Part shown: positions 38,701 through 52,439 of the stretch, piece by piece | Numbering within the stretch: position 1 is the stretch's first letter | Layout of the letters: each line of letters opens with the position of its first letter | Source of the DNA: Lycocorax pyrrhopterus obiensis | Taxonomy: Eukaryota; Chordata; Aves; Passeriformes; Paradisaeidae | DNA length: 64,000 bases | Assembly (NCBI GenBank): GCA_014706295.1 | Contig: JACSVZ010000008.1 | Span: forward strand, 21,245,659 to 21,309,658 | Direction of reading: 5' to 3' | Translations under genes and position numbers: made by a program | The notes under the pieces: model-generated | Databases searched by the model: none | What the model was told of the DNA's origin: nothing | The model's input: the letters and a program-made list of their open reading frames with translations, nothing else

Positions 38701-41700
38701 AAGGAGACTGAGAGGGAGAATGTAAGATAATGGACGTACCTTTCTCCTTTATGCTATGTTGAAGTATTGGTCCTTGGGGACATATCCAGTTGTTGTGGCA
38801 CTATGAGACCAGTCTGCTGTCATACTGTATCTGCCTGAGTGGCTGAAATCAGGGGATTTAGAATCAATTAAAGTGCATGTGTTGTACAGCCTACCCAGTC
38901 TCAAGAAAATGGCTTTGAACGTTCTAACTCTTTATTGCTCTAATTCATATGCATAGTTATTTATGAGAATATATCAGAGCCCTTTCCTACCTCTACCTCT
39001 TTCTCTGCTACAGATGTTCCTAGCACCTCACCAACTCCCTGAGTAAGACCATTCAGATTTAAGGAGAAAAATATGAAAAGGTCATTATAAGATACCTAGG
39101 TGCAACAGATGTTTTCCAAATTGATACTACAATTTCAAATAAAAAATTGCTACTAATAAATTTTATTATCATAAACAGCAAACACAGTATTTGAATCTGA
39201 GAGCAAACCTTACCATGCTCTTATTTTGTCTCCAACCACATCTGTTGTAGCTCTTTCTAGTCAGAGTCTCTAATGCGACAAACCCTCATCATTTGTCACA
39301 AGTCTCACAAATCTGAAGTCTTGAAGTCCACATCCTGAATGTATGTGAAGGCTCCTAAATATGATTCTATCTTAAAGACTTAGGTAAAAATTAACAGAGC
39401 TTAAAGGTGCCAAAAAATTGTTGTAGGCACTCTCAGCCATCCAAGAGCCTTTCTAAGAAGCTGTAATTGATTTGGAGTGAAGCGGCATTAGAGGAAAAGT
39501 GTGGAAGAATTGTTTGGGTTCACCATGGCACTGAGCTGTGGGGCAGAAGTGATGCTGTGTGGTGAGGAGCATGTTCTGCTTGAATTAACCGTGCTGTTTA
39601 ATGCAGTAGTGTAACAACAGAAAGAGTTTTTTTGAGGACACCTTAAACCTGTAGATGCAGAAGATGTTTTTGCACAGGGAAGTTTTCATAAGTGTCTGGA
39701 CTGGGGGGAAAGAGGAGAGGGAGTTGCTTTGTTTTTCACTGAAGCGTAAGGGTTTTTGACATGCGTACGTATATCTTTGGTTGGACTACCGACATGCCTA
39801 CAGGTTCAGGCTGTAAATCAAAGTCTGAAAAATTTGAAGTGCCTAGAAGCTTTCCTAAGTTCTGTCTTTCCTAACTAAAAAGCGCAAAAGACAGTCATAT
39901 AGGACCCTACTAAATCTCAGAAGTCCTGGAGAAAAGCATTAGAATTGTTTGGTAGTAGTTATCTGTTCTCAAACTCTTTGGAGTGGCGGGTATTCTTTTA
40001 CTGTATTTTAACGCGCTAGTTTGGCAGTGGAAGCAGGTTGATAAAGAGCAAGGATCTGATTTCTGACTTTCCATAACAGACAGAAAATAGTCTGCCTTTT
40101 ACTTACTTGTTTTCAGACTGTCATCCTTGCCTCCCAGTGCCAGACCAAGGAGCAGTGCGAGAGACGCGTGAGTGTTGCACACTGGGCTGTTTTATGTGTT
40201 GTACTGTGGTTATCAGGCATTTTCAAATGTTCCCTAAACTGCTTTCATTGCTGCATCTCTACAGCTATCTGCTGGGCTGAACGTGCACATAGCTTGATGA
40301 TCGATACGTGTTGAAGGCTCTGAGCCTCTAGTCAAGAAAAGTATTGTCTATTAGTTTCTTTTCTAATATGTTTGCCTGTTCTGTATTGCGGTATATTTAC
40401 CTTCCTTATTAGCAAGGATTTGTTTAGCAGTGTAAGACAGAGTTTTGACTAATATATTTATTTTACTTATATATTTTACTAATATATTTATTAATCAGTG
40501 TTAAGAGTTGTTAAGGAGTTGCTTTCTGTGATCTCTTACTTCAAGTCGTACTGGTTTGTTTACTTTGAGGAAAAATGGACTATAAGGTCTTTTTTGTATA
40601 ATTTTTTATTCTTTAATGCCCAGAATCTCTCAGCATACCTAAACTCAGTGTGGATTTAGTATGTTTCTCAGTTTTGTAAATCCCATTATTTTATCAAGCA
40701 TTCATACTCACTCACAGTTTTTCTCTGATCTTTATCTTGATCTTGTCTCTTATCAGAGCCTATGCCAGTACCCAAAATTTCAAAATTAAATTTTCAGTCT
40801 TAAGTCTGTAATTGATTTATTATTTCAGCTTCTTTATATCCTCTCACAACTTCTGTTCTGTAGTCACTCTTTTAAAAAAAATTGCTCGTGAGCTGTTATT
40901 TTTTTCTTGAATTTTGTTCAGTCACCCTTTACCAGGCCAAAAGATTTCAACTCTGATGGGCTTTTCAGCTGCTTTGTTTTATTCTGGGTGAATTCCCTGC
41001 TCACTTTACATCTGTGCTTTACAGTGTAACCCTGAGCCAAGAAGTTGGATCCTTCTCTTACTGTTTGCATCTGACATTAGAAGGTCTCCAACCTCCTGAT
41101 TGTTGGATAGCCAGATTTATCACCAAGGGAAGGATCAGTTTGTTTCATGCCTTGTATAATGCAGATATACAGCAGTTATAGAGCAATTATAGACACCCAA
41201 TAGAGCACTTCTTACCAGACAACATCATAGAACTACTTCCCAGGGACTAATGCCAGAGCCTTAGAAAAGTTATCCAAAAAGATACAAATGAAAGGTAAGA
41301 TACTGACCTTGGCTCATCAGGCTCATCTGAGATGTCTCACTCTTGGACAGACTTCAAGGTGGGGATAAAGAAGCCTCCCTGCCTGCAGGACTTTTGCTGC
41401 CTGGCTTCTCTTCCTGGCCAGCTCCCCACATGTCACTCCTGGCTGTCTGAGGGTGCTGCCTGAGCAGCTGCCACTGTCTGATGAGCCCTGCCTAGAGTGC
41501 TCCTCCCCTGCACTGGCACAGTGCTGCAAACAAAAGGTATTATATTGGCAAGTGCTGCCCAGAAGAACCCTTTTGTGAGACAAGATATCTCTTTTTGGGG
41601 TCCTTGAAGTTGTAATGCCTTAAAACCAGCACAGGTTTGTGGTTTTGATTTGGCTTTTGGTCAGGGTTTTTTGGCAGGGGTAGGATTTTGTGGAGGGGTT

Positions 41701-44700
41701 TGTGCGTGTGACTTTTTGGGTTTGTTTTTTTCATACCAGGAATCTGTGCTCTTTTCAAGAACATCAAAGATGTTAGGGTCAGTAATTTGACACGGATGTC
41801 CTGTAGGAATTTGCTGGCTTGTACCACAGAGTTAACCTGTCCTCATCCCTTTTGAAAGCTTCTCTTGCCATCTGTGACCCTCCAAGGAATCTTTTCCTTT
41901 GAATGACAGGTCTCTCATAAATCCTCTGCATCAAATTCCAATTTTATTTCCTAAGCATCAGTGAGTATTAAGGTGTTGTTCTTTGTACAATGAGTGTGGA
42001 AAAATTAATAATATTCAATTAATTATACCAGAGGTAGAGAGGCCGAAGTTTAACCTTATTGCTGTACTGTAGAAATATACACAAAAGCTACTTATCAGCC
42101 ACACATCTTGCACCTTTATAGTTACATGACTACTGCTTGTTTGGCCGAAGAACTGGCATGGCATCTTTGTTACTTCAGTTTATATTAATTCAGATGCTTA
42201 ATTAGCAATTAGGGGTGTAAGTTTAAGTCAACAAAATGGTAATGCAATTCCATTTGAAATATGCCAAGGCGATAAGTAAAATTGGCCTTCTCATCTGTGC
42301 TAATCTGATCACTATCCACTCTTTACATCTTAATAGGAACACAATTTTTATTTATGTCTCTTCAGAAGTATCCTTAGAATGTACCTGGTTTTATGGACTA
42401 AACATATTAAAGACATTTATGAAGTTGTAATTCAGTGTCTTTTATGTGGATGGTTTGAGTACGATATTTTTCAAAGATACCATAAAATATAAGTGTGTAA
42501 GCTACAGCTGTAGAAGGTTTATTTAGCTCAGTAATTTATTAGTGTGTTTTTGCTGTATATATTACTGTACTGCTACATTTGCAGTCATATCATCAGGCAA
42601 TTTTCTATCTTGAATTATCAGAAAAGGGAATTAGGAAATGTAATGCTAGCCTTAGGGAAGCAAACTTTTTTCCAAACTCCTATCTGTTAGTATCACCTGC
42701 CAAAGATTTAATGGTGTTTATAGTTTATGCTAACGTTTCTTAGCTTTCCTTTTTATCCATTATAGTCTGTGTACCTGGTAGAAGCCTGCAGCCAGTTGCT
42801 GTTACTTTGCAGCTCCTATCTTTACTCACCAAATAGCTATTTTCTTTTTTATTCCTTTTTTTTATTCCTGTAAGGTAGTAACTGTTGGCTGTTATAAAAC
42901 CACAATCTCATTAAAAAAGGCTCACACAAATAAACTCACTGCTGAGATTAGGACTTTAAAATGTTAATATCTTTGTCTTTCTTTGTGCTAACATATATTT
43001 TCGTATTGATGCTTAAAAAGAAACCTTTAAACTCTTTCATTACCCAAAGAGGTGTTACAACAGCAAGGCAGCATTTCTAGACGGTCTGTGGGATTATGGC
43101 TTTTTAGGCAATACCTTTAGGCAATACCTACCTAGGAATTCTTAGTGCATCTCCCTAATAAAAATGCACCCATAATTTGAGTAAAATGAAAGTGAACAAA
43201 ATTCTTAGGCGCCTACAAGACTCTTAAGGTTCTTTATCAGCAATGAACTGCTGCAATATTTGTCTGACTTTGGGTCTGTGTTCCTTTTCGTACTTAGTCC
43301 TCTATTCCTTGTATGAAAAGAGATCACTGGAGCTCAGCTGGTAGCTCTGTTACAAAACTCCAGTGTTGTATTTTACTCCCTCTTACCCTTTCTTGCTTTC
43401 TCCAGTTGGCAGCAGACATTTTCCATAGTTACAGGTGGGAGTTGTTCATGTCCATCCCTGTATACTCATGGGAACTGACTGACCTCTCCTACCTGATTCT
43501 GATAAAGCCCAGTAGTGACAGTGCAAATGTTAGTTAGTCTGGGAACTAAGTTATTTAGCCTGTTACTTAGTTTGGGAATGGAGCATAGAGTAAAAGTGTA
43601 GCAGAAAAGTTTCATGCCCTATAAAAGGTTATTCTGTGATGGGATAGCTGTCCTTTCCCACACAGTCTTTAGTTTCATGTAATAGTTAATTTGGGATTCT
43701 CCTGAATCAAATTTCACTTCTAGGGCACAGCTCTAAAACTATTCAATTGCACCTGATTGATCTCAGTCTAATTGCTTTAATAAAATTGTAATAAAATTAA
43801 GACTAACAGTTGTTTTTACACAGGAAACTTTTCCAAAATTTTAAGCATTATTCACGCTCAGAAATGTGCTTTCATTGTCTCCTGAACTCTGCCTAGGCAT
43901 ATCTCACATATGTGGATAGAAGTAGCTGAACTATGTTTCCTTTCATTTAATATTAAAGAGGATACTTTTCTGTTCAACCATTGGACTTGTGCCAAGTATT
44001 TTTAAGTGTCCATTATTTTATGAATTATACTATGAATCAGAACTAAGGTATTATGAAGAGGACTTTTGATGACAGTATTACTTCTAATAGTCAATGCTTA
44101 GAATTGATAGAATTAGTCATTGCTTAATTGGATTTGAATGCATTGATACTGGATTCTATTAAGCAGTGTGTCCTATATGCACTGGATAATTCGTTTGCCT
44201 GTTTTTAAAAAATATATAGGCCATACTGAGTGCAGATTTGCATTTATTATGCTATGTAGCTTACTCTGGTTTTACTGAAGGAAAATCACCAGCCTAATTG
44301 CAGATATTCCAAAACTTTTAGAATTGTATTGTTGTTGTTTAGAATTATTTATTACATAAGCCAGTCTGTATAGGGACACCTTACACTGGTCTGATTGTCA
44401 TCACAGTATGATTGTCCTTCAAAAAATTTCTGAAACAGTTCACCTTATATGACCTTAGGTTGTGAGTACAGTTAGGCTGCAATAGTGTTTCTATATTGTC
44501 TGCACTAGAGATGTTCTTAAATATAGAGATACAATTGAGCTGTTACAAGTTTGTGTGCCAGTAAGCGTTAACATGTTTGAATTGTACTCTTCTCAGTGAT
44601 TGATCTTTGTGTTGGAATCAATTCATATCTAATAGGAATTAACAGGGAAAGTGGTACTCTTGTCTGAATCCCAATACATTTTTAAAAATCAAGACTTAAA

Positions 44701-45050
44701 AATCAATTTTAAAATTGTTGTTTTGTTATGCTTACTCTGACCACCTCTCCTTGTTGCAGTTTTCAGTCACCAACAGAAGTATTTTTGCACAAATACCTTG
44801 AAACAACAAAATCTCGAGTTTGTACTTGATTCCTTTTTTTTTTTTTGCGAGGAGCAAGTGGAAAGAAATAGCTTTATTCCAAAAAACACTTGAGTGTTAT
44901 GCTGAAACATTGAGGAAACTCTTTGCTTTTCAGTTCAGTGTGTAATCCAGCTATGAGTTATCATAAAGGCTGTGAGAGGCTGCTGTGGAATGGCACGAAG
45001 ATGGAATTGGAAGGGGAATTGGATGGAGAATTAGAAGCCCTGGGGTTTTT
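32766..45050. other. Non-coding DNA, probable intron
   Basis: About 12 kb with no protein family recognised on either strand. It contains a G/T-rich stretch at about 41628-41732, a moderately GC-rich stretch at 41325-41525 of unknown identity, short tandem duplications near 40450-40500 and 43104-43130, and many homopolymer runs. None supports a gene. Confidence 0.5.
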
Positions 45051-45054
45051 ATTC

Positions 45055-45270
45055 TTGGTTGGACTATAAACCTGCTATATGACCTTGAGCAGATCAGATT
45101 AACCTGACTTTCCAAGGCATTTGCACTCCTGAACTGGGTCTATGCATTGATCAGTTGCAATTTCCTGTAAGGTGAGAATGGTGCCTTAATAAGGTGGAGG
45201 CAATTCATTAACACAGAGTGCTGCAGAATTCTCCAGTGAAAAGCATCACAGGCAGTGGGAAGTATTATTA
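45055..45270 (+). mobile_element. MIR/CORE-SINE-like element
   Basis: The sequence reads like an ancient CORE-SINE in sense orientation: a 'tatatgaccttgagcagatc' block near 45077 (the conserved 'gtgaccttgggcaag' region of MIR-type SINEs), then 'aatttcctgtaaggtgagaatgg' wording near 45160-45182 and a terminal 'gtgggaagtattattagg' region near 45257. MIR-like SINEs are shared by amniotes, including birds, at low copy. The match is by eye only and the element is strongly diverged. Confidence 0.5.
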
Positions 45271-45707
45271 GGAATAAGGTTATGAATTATTAATAATAAT
45301 ATATTTAGGTTTACGCTACGATTTTGTACTTTACCCCAAAGCGAGATAAATCATAAGCTGCTTAGAAGATTTTTAGAGTAGAGTGCAGCAGTTAAGGGTC
45401 TTCAGCACATTTCTGTAATATTAAAATGATTTTTCAGCCAGCATAGCATCTTCTCCAGTCCAGTCCAAGATTTTAAAAAAGTAAAACAAACAGCAGCCCA
45501 AGGTATTATTTACTTAATTAGTCCTTTCTGCAGCATGAATTTATTTCTAAAGTTCATTTCTGCTTAATAAGTATCGTATCTGTAGATGTTCCTTGTGTTA
45601 CTGAACAGCACCAACACTACTGAATAATAGGGAAAAACTGTAATAAGGCACTGTGATTCTGATCATGTGTCATGGGGTTAATTTCATAAGAATACTTTGA
45701 GATTCTT

Positions 45708-45728
45708 CATTGGTGCAATGCACCAATG
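45708..45728. repeat. Perfect 21-base palindrome
   Basis: Ten-base arms CATTGGTGCA and TGCACCAATG flank a single central A. The arm contains ATTGG, the reverse complement of a CCAAT box. The function is unknown; it may be chance. Confidence 0.9.
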
Positions 45729-48162
45729 TAAGATATATTGTTTTCATTATAAAAAGCAGTTAATATGTTCTAAAAATGTACATTTAATTGCATAAAGGCA
45801 TAAAAGCAACAACACAAAAATTATTCAAATAACATTCCAATTATATATGATAAATCTTCTTTAAAACCTTTACATTTATCTAGCAATTATAACCTAACCA
45901 CAGGATCTAACATCTTAGAACTTCACTGAAATCAATCAAATACCTTAGGCCAAAACTGGAATGTTGTTCTGATAGAGCTGCCCCCAAAGGCAATTTTGAT
46001 CTATTTAGGCACCAGTTTTACAGCACATTCTGAATTTGATTTTTTCTGTAGTTTTTCCTGGGTAAGGTTTTTTCCTAGCAATGACTCTAAGAAATTTGTA
46101 AAACAACTAATTAATTTGAAAGCTGGTTAAACTTGTTAATAACTATGTTTAATTATTTTTTGAACAATACTTCAGTCCATAGAAAATGCAGAATCCCTTC
46201 TTCTACTTGATGTCTGAGTGTGTCTGAGATGGTAAAATTAAGCAGACTTTTACTCACATCGGAAGTGAACCTGAGAATATTTCGGAAGACCAATCTTTCC
46301 TCAGTGATAAGTATGACTTTCCCATTCAGCTTACAGTCTTCTTTGGGTTTCAGTATTTGCACCTGATTCTTAGGTGCATGAAACTAGAAAACTCAGTTAG
46401 TTAGGGATGAAATAATGTTAGTGTGTTTGAATTTTTTAAACAAAATTAAAAAGTGAATTTGAGGATTTTTTCACCTGTCACCAGATCTAGGAAGAGCACA
46501 TCTTTGTCTATACTACTGAAGAGTCCCAGTATCAAATACTTCTGTTTCTTTTTTACTCTGGTTTTAGTTTATTTCAGAGAAATTCCTGCTTTTTACCTCT
46601 TCCTTTCTATTTTTTCAATTTAAGCTACTAACTTAGTTAGTCTCAAGAACACTTATTCTCAAAAAATCTAAAAATAGTTTTCTTTATGGTTAAATAAAGT
46701 TGCCTAAAATGTCTGTCAAGAATCATTTAATGAAACTGTTTCAAAATGGGATAGTTCCAGAATTTGAATCAGATAATGAACTGTATATCTCCAGCTTGGT
46801 ATTTATAAATAATCCCTTGCTTGGCAGACATTCAGGCTGGTCTTGCCTCAGTTCAAAGTACTTGTAATCTAATGCATAGATGTGTAAGTGCATTTATAAT
46901 GTATAATGTGCTGTATTAGCACAAAAGAGATAAGTTAAGAAAAATTGTGAGCTTTTTACAAAACAATTCCTCAGTCTTCCTGAAAGAGTTTTAATCTAAC
47001 AATGAAGATGAATAGAATGTAAACTAACAGTGGGATTTCAGAACAGGTTAAAGGAAAGATTAACTGCTCCCTTGGCCCCCGCTCCCAAATCCCAGCCTGC
47101 TGGCATCACAGGTCTGGAAAGCTGCCATGCTCTCATACGTTGCTACTTCCGAAACAATCTTATGCATAGCTGTGCCTTTCCTCAGACTGAACTGTTCAGG
47201 AACCTTGTGAATCATGAAAAAATTGGCTTGAAGTTATTAAAGCAGAGTCCCTTCTTTGAAAGCTGGCATTCCAGGAATCATTTGGGCTGTGATGCTTCAA
47301 ATTTCATGCTGTGTGTCCTACAGAGCTTTCCAAAACCAACATTAGCTGCCATTATAGCAGAATGCATTTTAATTCCTCAGCAGCACCAAACTTACCATCC
47401 AAAGGAATAGTAACTATAAATGGTTTTGGTATAAACATACCTGTTCTGTCCTCCAGTAATTGCCACAGAAATTCTTGCATTCCTTGCTCTTGGGAACTTC
47501 AAATAGAACTTCCATGCGAAGTTTTTAGTAAAAAAATTGTGATCTTTAAAATGAAAACTTCTTTCAAGTTTCTAAAGGAGAACAGTATTCCAGTTTGTCA
47601 TTACAAAGCCAATTTGTACTTACACTTTTCCAATATTTCGTAATTGTATACTCACTTTTCCTGGTTGAAACTGTTCTCTTTTTGAAGAAGCAGTTACCCC
47701 TTAAATCTTGCTTGGACATAACAGGGAATGTTCTCCGTAGATTTCCTCACTAAAGGTCAAGTTTTATTTCTTAAATGATAATTTTAGCATTAATATTTGC
47801 TATATACCTGTGAGTTTAGTGCTCATTGGGGCTGACAAGAGTCATTCCCCAGATATCCAAGAAGTTGGAGAAGTGTTGGGTTAACAGGTGTGGGTATAGG
47901 GAAAGAGTTGAGCAGAGAACGGCAGCAGCAGCACCGGCAGTACCAGCGGAAGGTCTCTCTGACACTGCGCGCACCTGAGATAGAGCTGAACCAACGAGTT
48001 TCCACTTCTACGTCAACATAAGATGCACATGCTTTACACACACTCTTCATGCTCCTTTACCATGGCCTTGGAGAGAACAATGGAAATGTCAGGAAGACAG
48101 ATTTACGGTAGGACTGTGATCACGTCTGTAAACTGTAACAAAAAAAGCTCTTAGAAGTAAGG

Positions 48163-48181
48163 ATATATATATATATATATA
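48163..48181 (+). repeat. (AT)n microsatellite
   Basis: Nine and a half AT units are directly visible. Confidence 0.95.
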
Positions 48182-49804
48182 CTGATGCTTCTGAATAAAC
48201 CTTAGATTCACCTGCATCTCTGCTCTTGGTGGGTCTCGTTCCTTCATGTATCACAGAGAAGGTTTCAACAAGATTTAGAAAACAGATCTAATGAATCTGC
48301 TGCATTGCCTAGACTGTGATCAAAAATTTTAAATCTTTAAGCCTGTAAAGTAAGACTCAAAGTAAACAATTTTTAAATAGAAATATTGAATGCTCATCAG
48401 GGCCATGACAAATGGGAATTGACTGTGTTTTCTAAGAGATGAATTACTGTGACCAATATATTCAGAAAAAGAAAGAGACAGTGAACACTGAAGAAGGAGC
48501 TAAATAACATTTCTGATACTACTTTAAAATATTAGCCGTAATTCAAAACTATTCCAAAAATGGTTATTGTTTTTTAAATGACTGCTGCTTCACTGTATGA
48601 AATCGCTTGTTTCTGCATGCTACATTGAAAACAAAATAAGTTAAGAAAGTAGATCTGTCCCACAAATCTTAAAATCCTATAATTGCTCAGAAATTGAGTG
48701 AAACTCAAGAATCCTCTCATGGGAATTTGTCTTGTAGGATTTTCAGGCTTAACAATAGGCAACCGAAGCACAGTGGTTCTAGAGCAGATGTTGCATTGAT
48801 CTGAATTTTTTATCATTGCTGTTGTGATGGCAGACCTGTAAGCAATCTGTTTCAAATATTATATGCAGGAGTTACCCAGGAGATTTCAAATGTTAATAAC
48901 ACATTTACTCTTAGAGAGATGTTTTCTTCCACTTACATGTGCACACGCACATACTTGCGAGCCTAAAGTTTTCGCAAATTTTGAAGATATTTAACATTCG
49001 CCACTTCGTAAAATAACCATATGCAATGTGGATTAAGTAAAAGAAGCTATTTGGCTTCAAGCAGACTTGCTTTCCTGCAGAAATCTCTGAGTGACCAGAA
49101 AGCACCTGGGTATCTCTTATACAGAGCTTTGGAGGAACTGCAGAATACTATTTGAAGATCTGATTTTGCCAAGATGTTTTCAACACTTATATGACTATGC
49201 ATCACAACATTTGGACAGTTGCAGAGAATCCATTCACCCTGAACCATTTATTTGTTCCCACACTATCCAACTTAGCCACTTTACTCTTGCTTTGACACAG
49301 TTAGTTTTCTGCTCTAAAAGGCTCCAATCCCAAAACTTTGCCTATATCTGTGTTTTGTTTTCTGTGTCAAAGCAAACAGAATTTTTTTTGTATGATCCAT
49401 AACTCACTAGAACACAAATGGTGGCACCATCATCCAGGTCTGTTATTTATATGACAATATACTATTCTAGCAGGGAATTTGAGGAAAGGTGTTGACATTC
49501 AAATATTCTTTGGTGTTATTATTATCATACTGGGTACCGTATTTATAACAAGAGAAGTACGTGGTATATATGGAAGATAACTAAGAAAATCAAAGCAAGT
49601 AACAAATGGTCAGGAATTTAAAATCAGGTAAACAATTCTAATCTGCTTAGAGGAAATAAAATCTGTTGAAAGGTTAGTATCCATCACTGGTCACTCATGG
49701 TAAGGAGAAAAAACCCCAACTCATGGGACTCTTTTGTCCTTCTGAAATAAAGTCAGAAAAACAAATAACTTACATATAAATTTTCTACTGGGATCACAAA
49801 TTAG

Positions 49805-50938
<1,134 letters not shown>

Positions 50939-51411
50939 CGCATTTGGAGTCAATGTTTCTTGAAAAGGGCCTGAGACAAACTTTCAGACACATCTTTCTA
51001 AACTGTAAAGACTAGTATTATGAGAATAAACATACTGGTTACGTGCTTCATTGGAATAACACATCTGTTGACTCATTGAAATGGTACTCTCTATGTTGGG
51101 AAAAATAAGTTTAATGTATTTGTATGATTACTGGGAGTCATATTCTGATCTTTCTCTCATCATGCAAGTACATTAGCTTCAGCAGACGTAGCAAAGACAT
51201 ATCTCTACAAGATTTCTGCTGCTTTGGAAAAATGCATCTAACTGTAAAAAATGTAAATATTGGAAATGGTATTATTCTAACTGTTCTGTATTTTTTGTTG
51301 TTAGTATTTTTTATATCCCACAATAGTTGAGTTGATTTATAGAATTTTGCATAAAACAAGTTTAAATTGTATGTTAAAATAGGGGCATACATAGTACCTC
51401 CAGTAAATAAA
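50939..51411 (+). terminator. 3' UTR with candidate poly(A) signals
   Basis: AATAAA occurs at 51025-51030 and 51406-51411 after the stop codon (TAG, 50936-50938). Further copies at 52405-52410 and 52433-52438 would give a 1.5-kb 3' UTR. The sequence is A/T-rich with several ATTTA-like words, as is usual for 3' UTRs. Which signal is used cannot be decided here. Confidence 0.5.
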
Positions 51412-52439
51412 TCATCCTCTTTAATATGCTGAAGTACTTAATTAAAAATAGAAGGAATCTATTTCACCTGTAGTTTTGAAGAGGTAAACTAGAAGTTACC
51501 TGTCTGTATAACGTTAATATTAAAGCATACTTACTATCTTGGGTTTGCAAAAAAAATCTCCAAAGTAAGAATATGAATTTTTGAAGAGTGTTAAAATGAG
51601 AGTTCTGAATGTAAAGAAATTAAAATATCCCAGGAACACCAATACACTATAAACTTTAAAAAATCAATGCCAAAAAATTATTAATATGAGCAACTGTACA
51701 AATATTTGATTATATAAATTATGTCACTTCTCTTTTGAATGGAGAAGCTCTTAGTACTACCATACAAATTCTGTTTGTACTCTGTGACTAGTTATTCTAT
51801 TGTTCTCCTGACTTTGGTTTATATATCTCCATTGGCACAATGATTCCTGTTAAAAAAAAGTTATTGTTTGCTTGCCCCCCTGAAGCATGATGTAGTTTTA
51901 TTTTGCCATTTCTGATGCAGACCATGGGATAGTCTCAACATTAAAATAACCTCGTTTCATTACATATCTCGGACATAATGTTCAGTACACTCAGTATGGC
52001 GTACTCAGGTTATCTGTAAGAACCACAACCATTTATAGCCTTGCACCGGGACTTTATTTTCAATTTTTTTAACAGTATTATGCTGATCTTTTCTGCTTTT
52101 TCTTGTAAACATTTTTTTATGTATCAATACCAAAGAAGAAAATCTGAGCATCAAGTTCCACTGAATCCTGACAAGGGTCCTGCATCTGTGTCCTTCTGTC
52201 TAAGTCACTGCTCACCCTAAAGGAGTGTATGTTCCTACCGTGGGACTCTTCCGCTTCCAGGCTAAAAGGTATGTATTGCAGGGCTGATTTTTAGGCTTTT
52301 AATACTTTATGAGTGGGCTACTTAGGCAGATATCAGTATTCCTCTAAAGCTGGATAGAATTTGACTCAGATTATGTGGAAATAGCATTCATCAAATATTC
52401 TCTCAATAAATGTAACATGTTAAAAATAATATAATAAAT

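Noticed and set aside
47030..47410. 126-codon plus-strand frame upstream of the sulfotransferase
   Set aside because: No family resemblance, no clear splice or promoter context, and the length is not exceptional for a chance frame in a 64-kb window.
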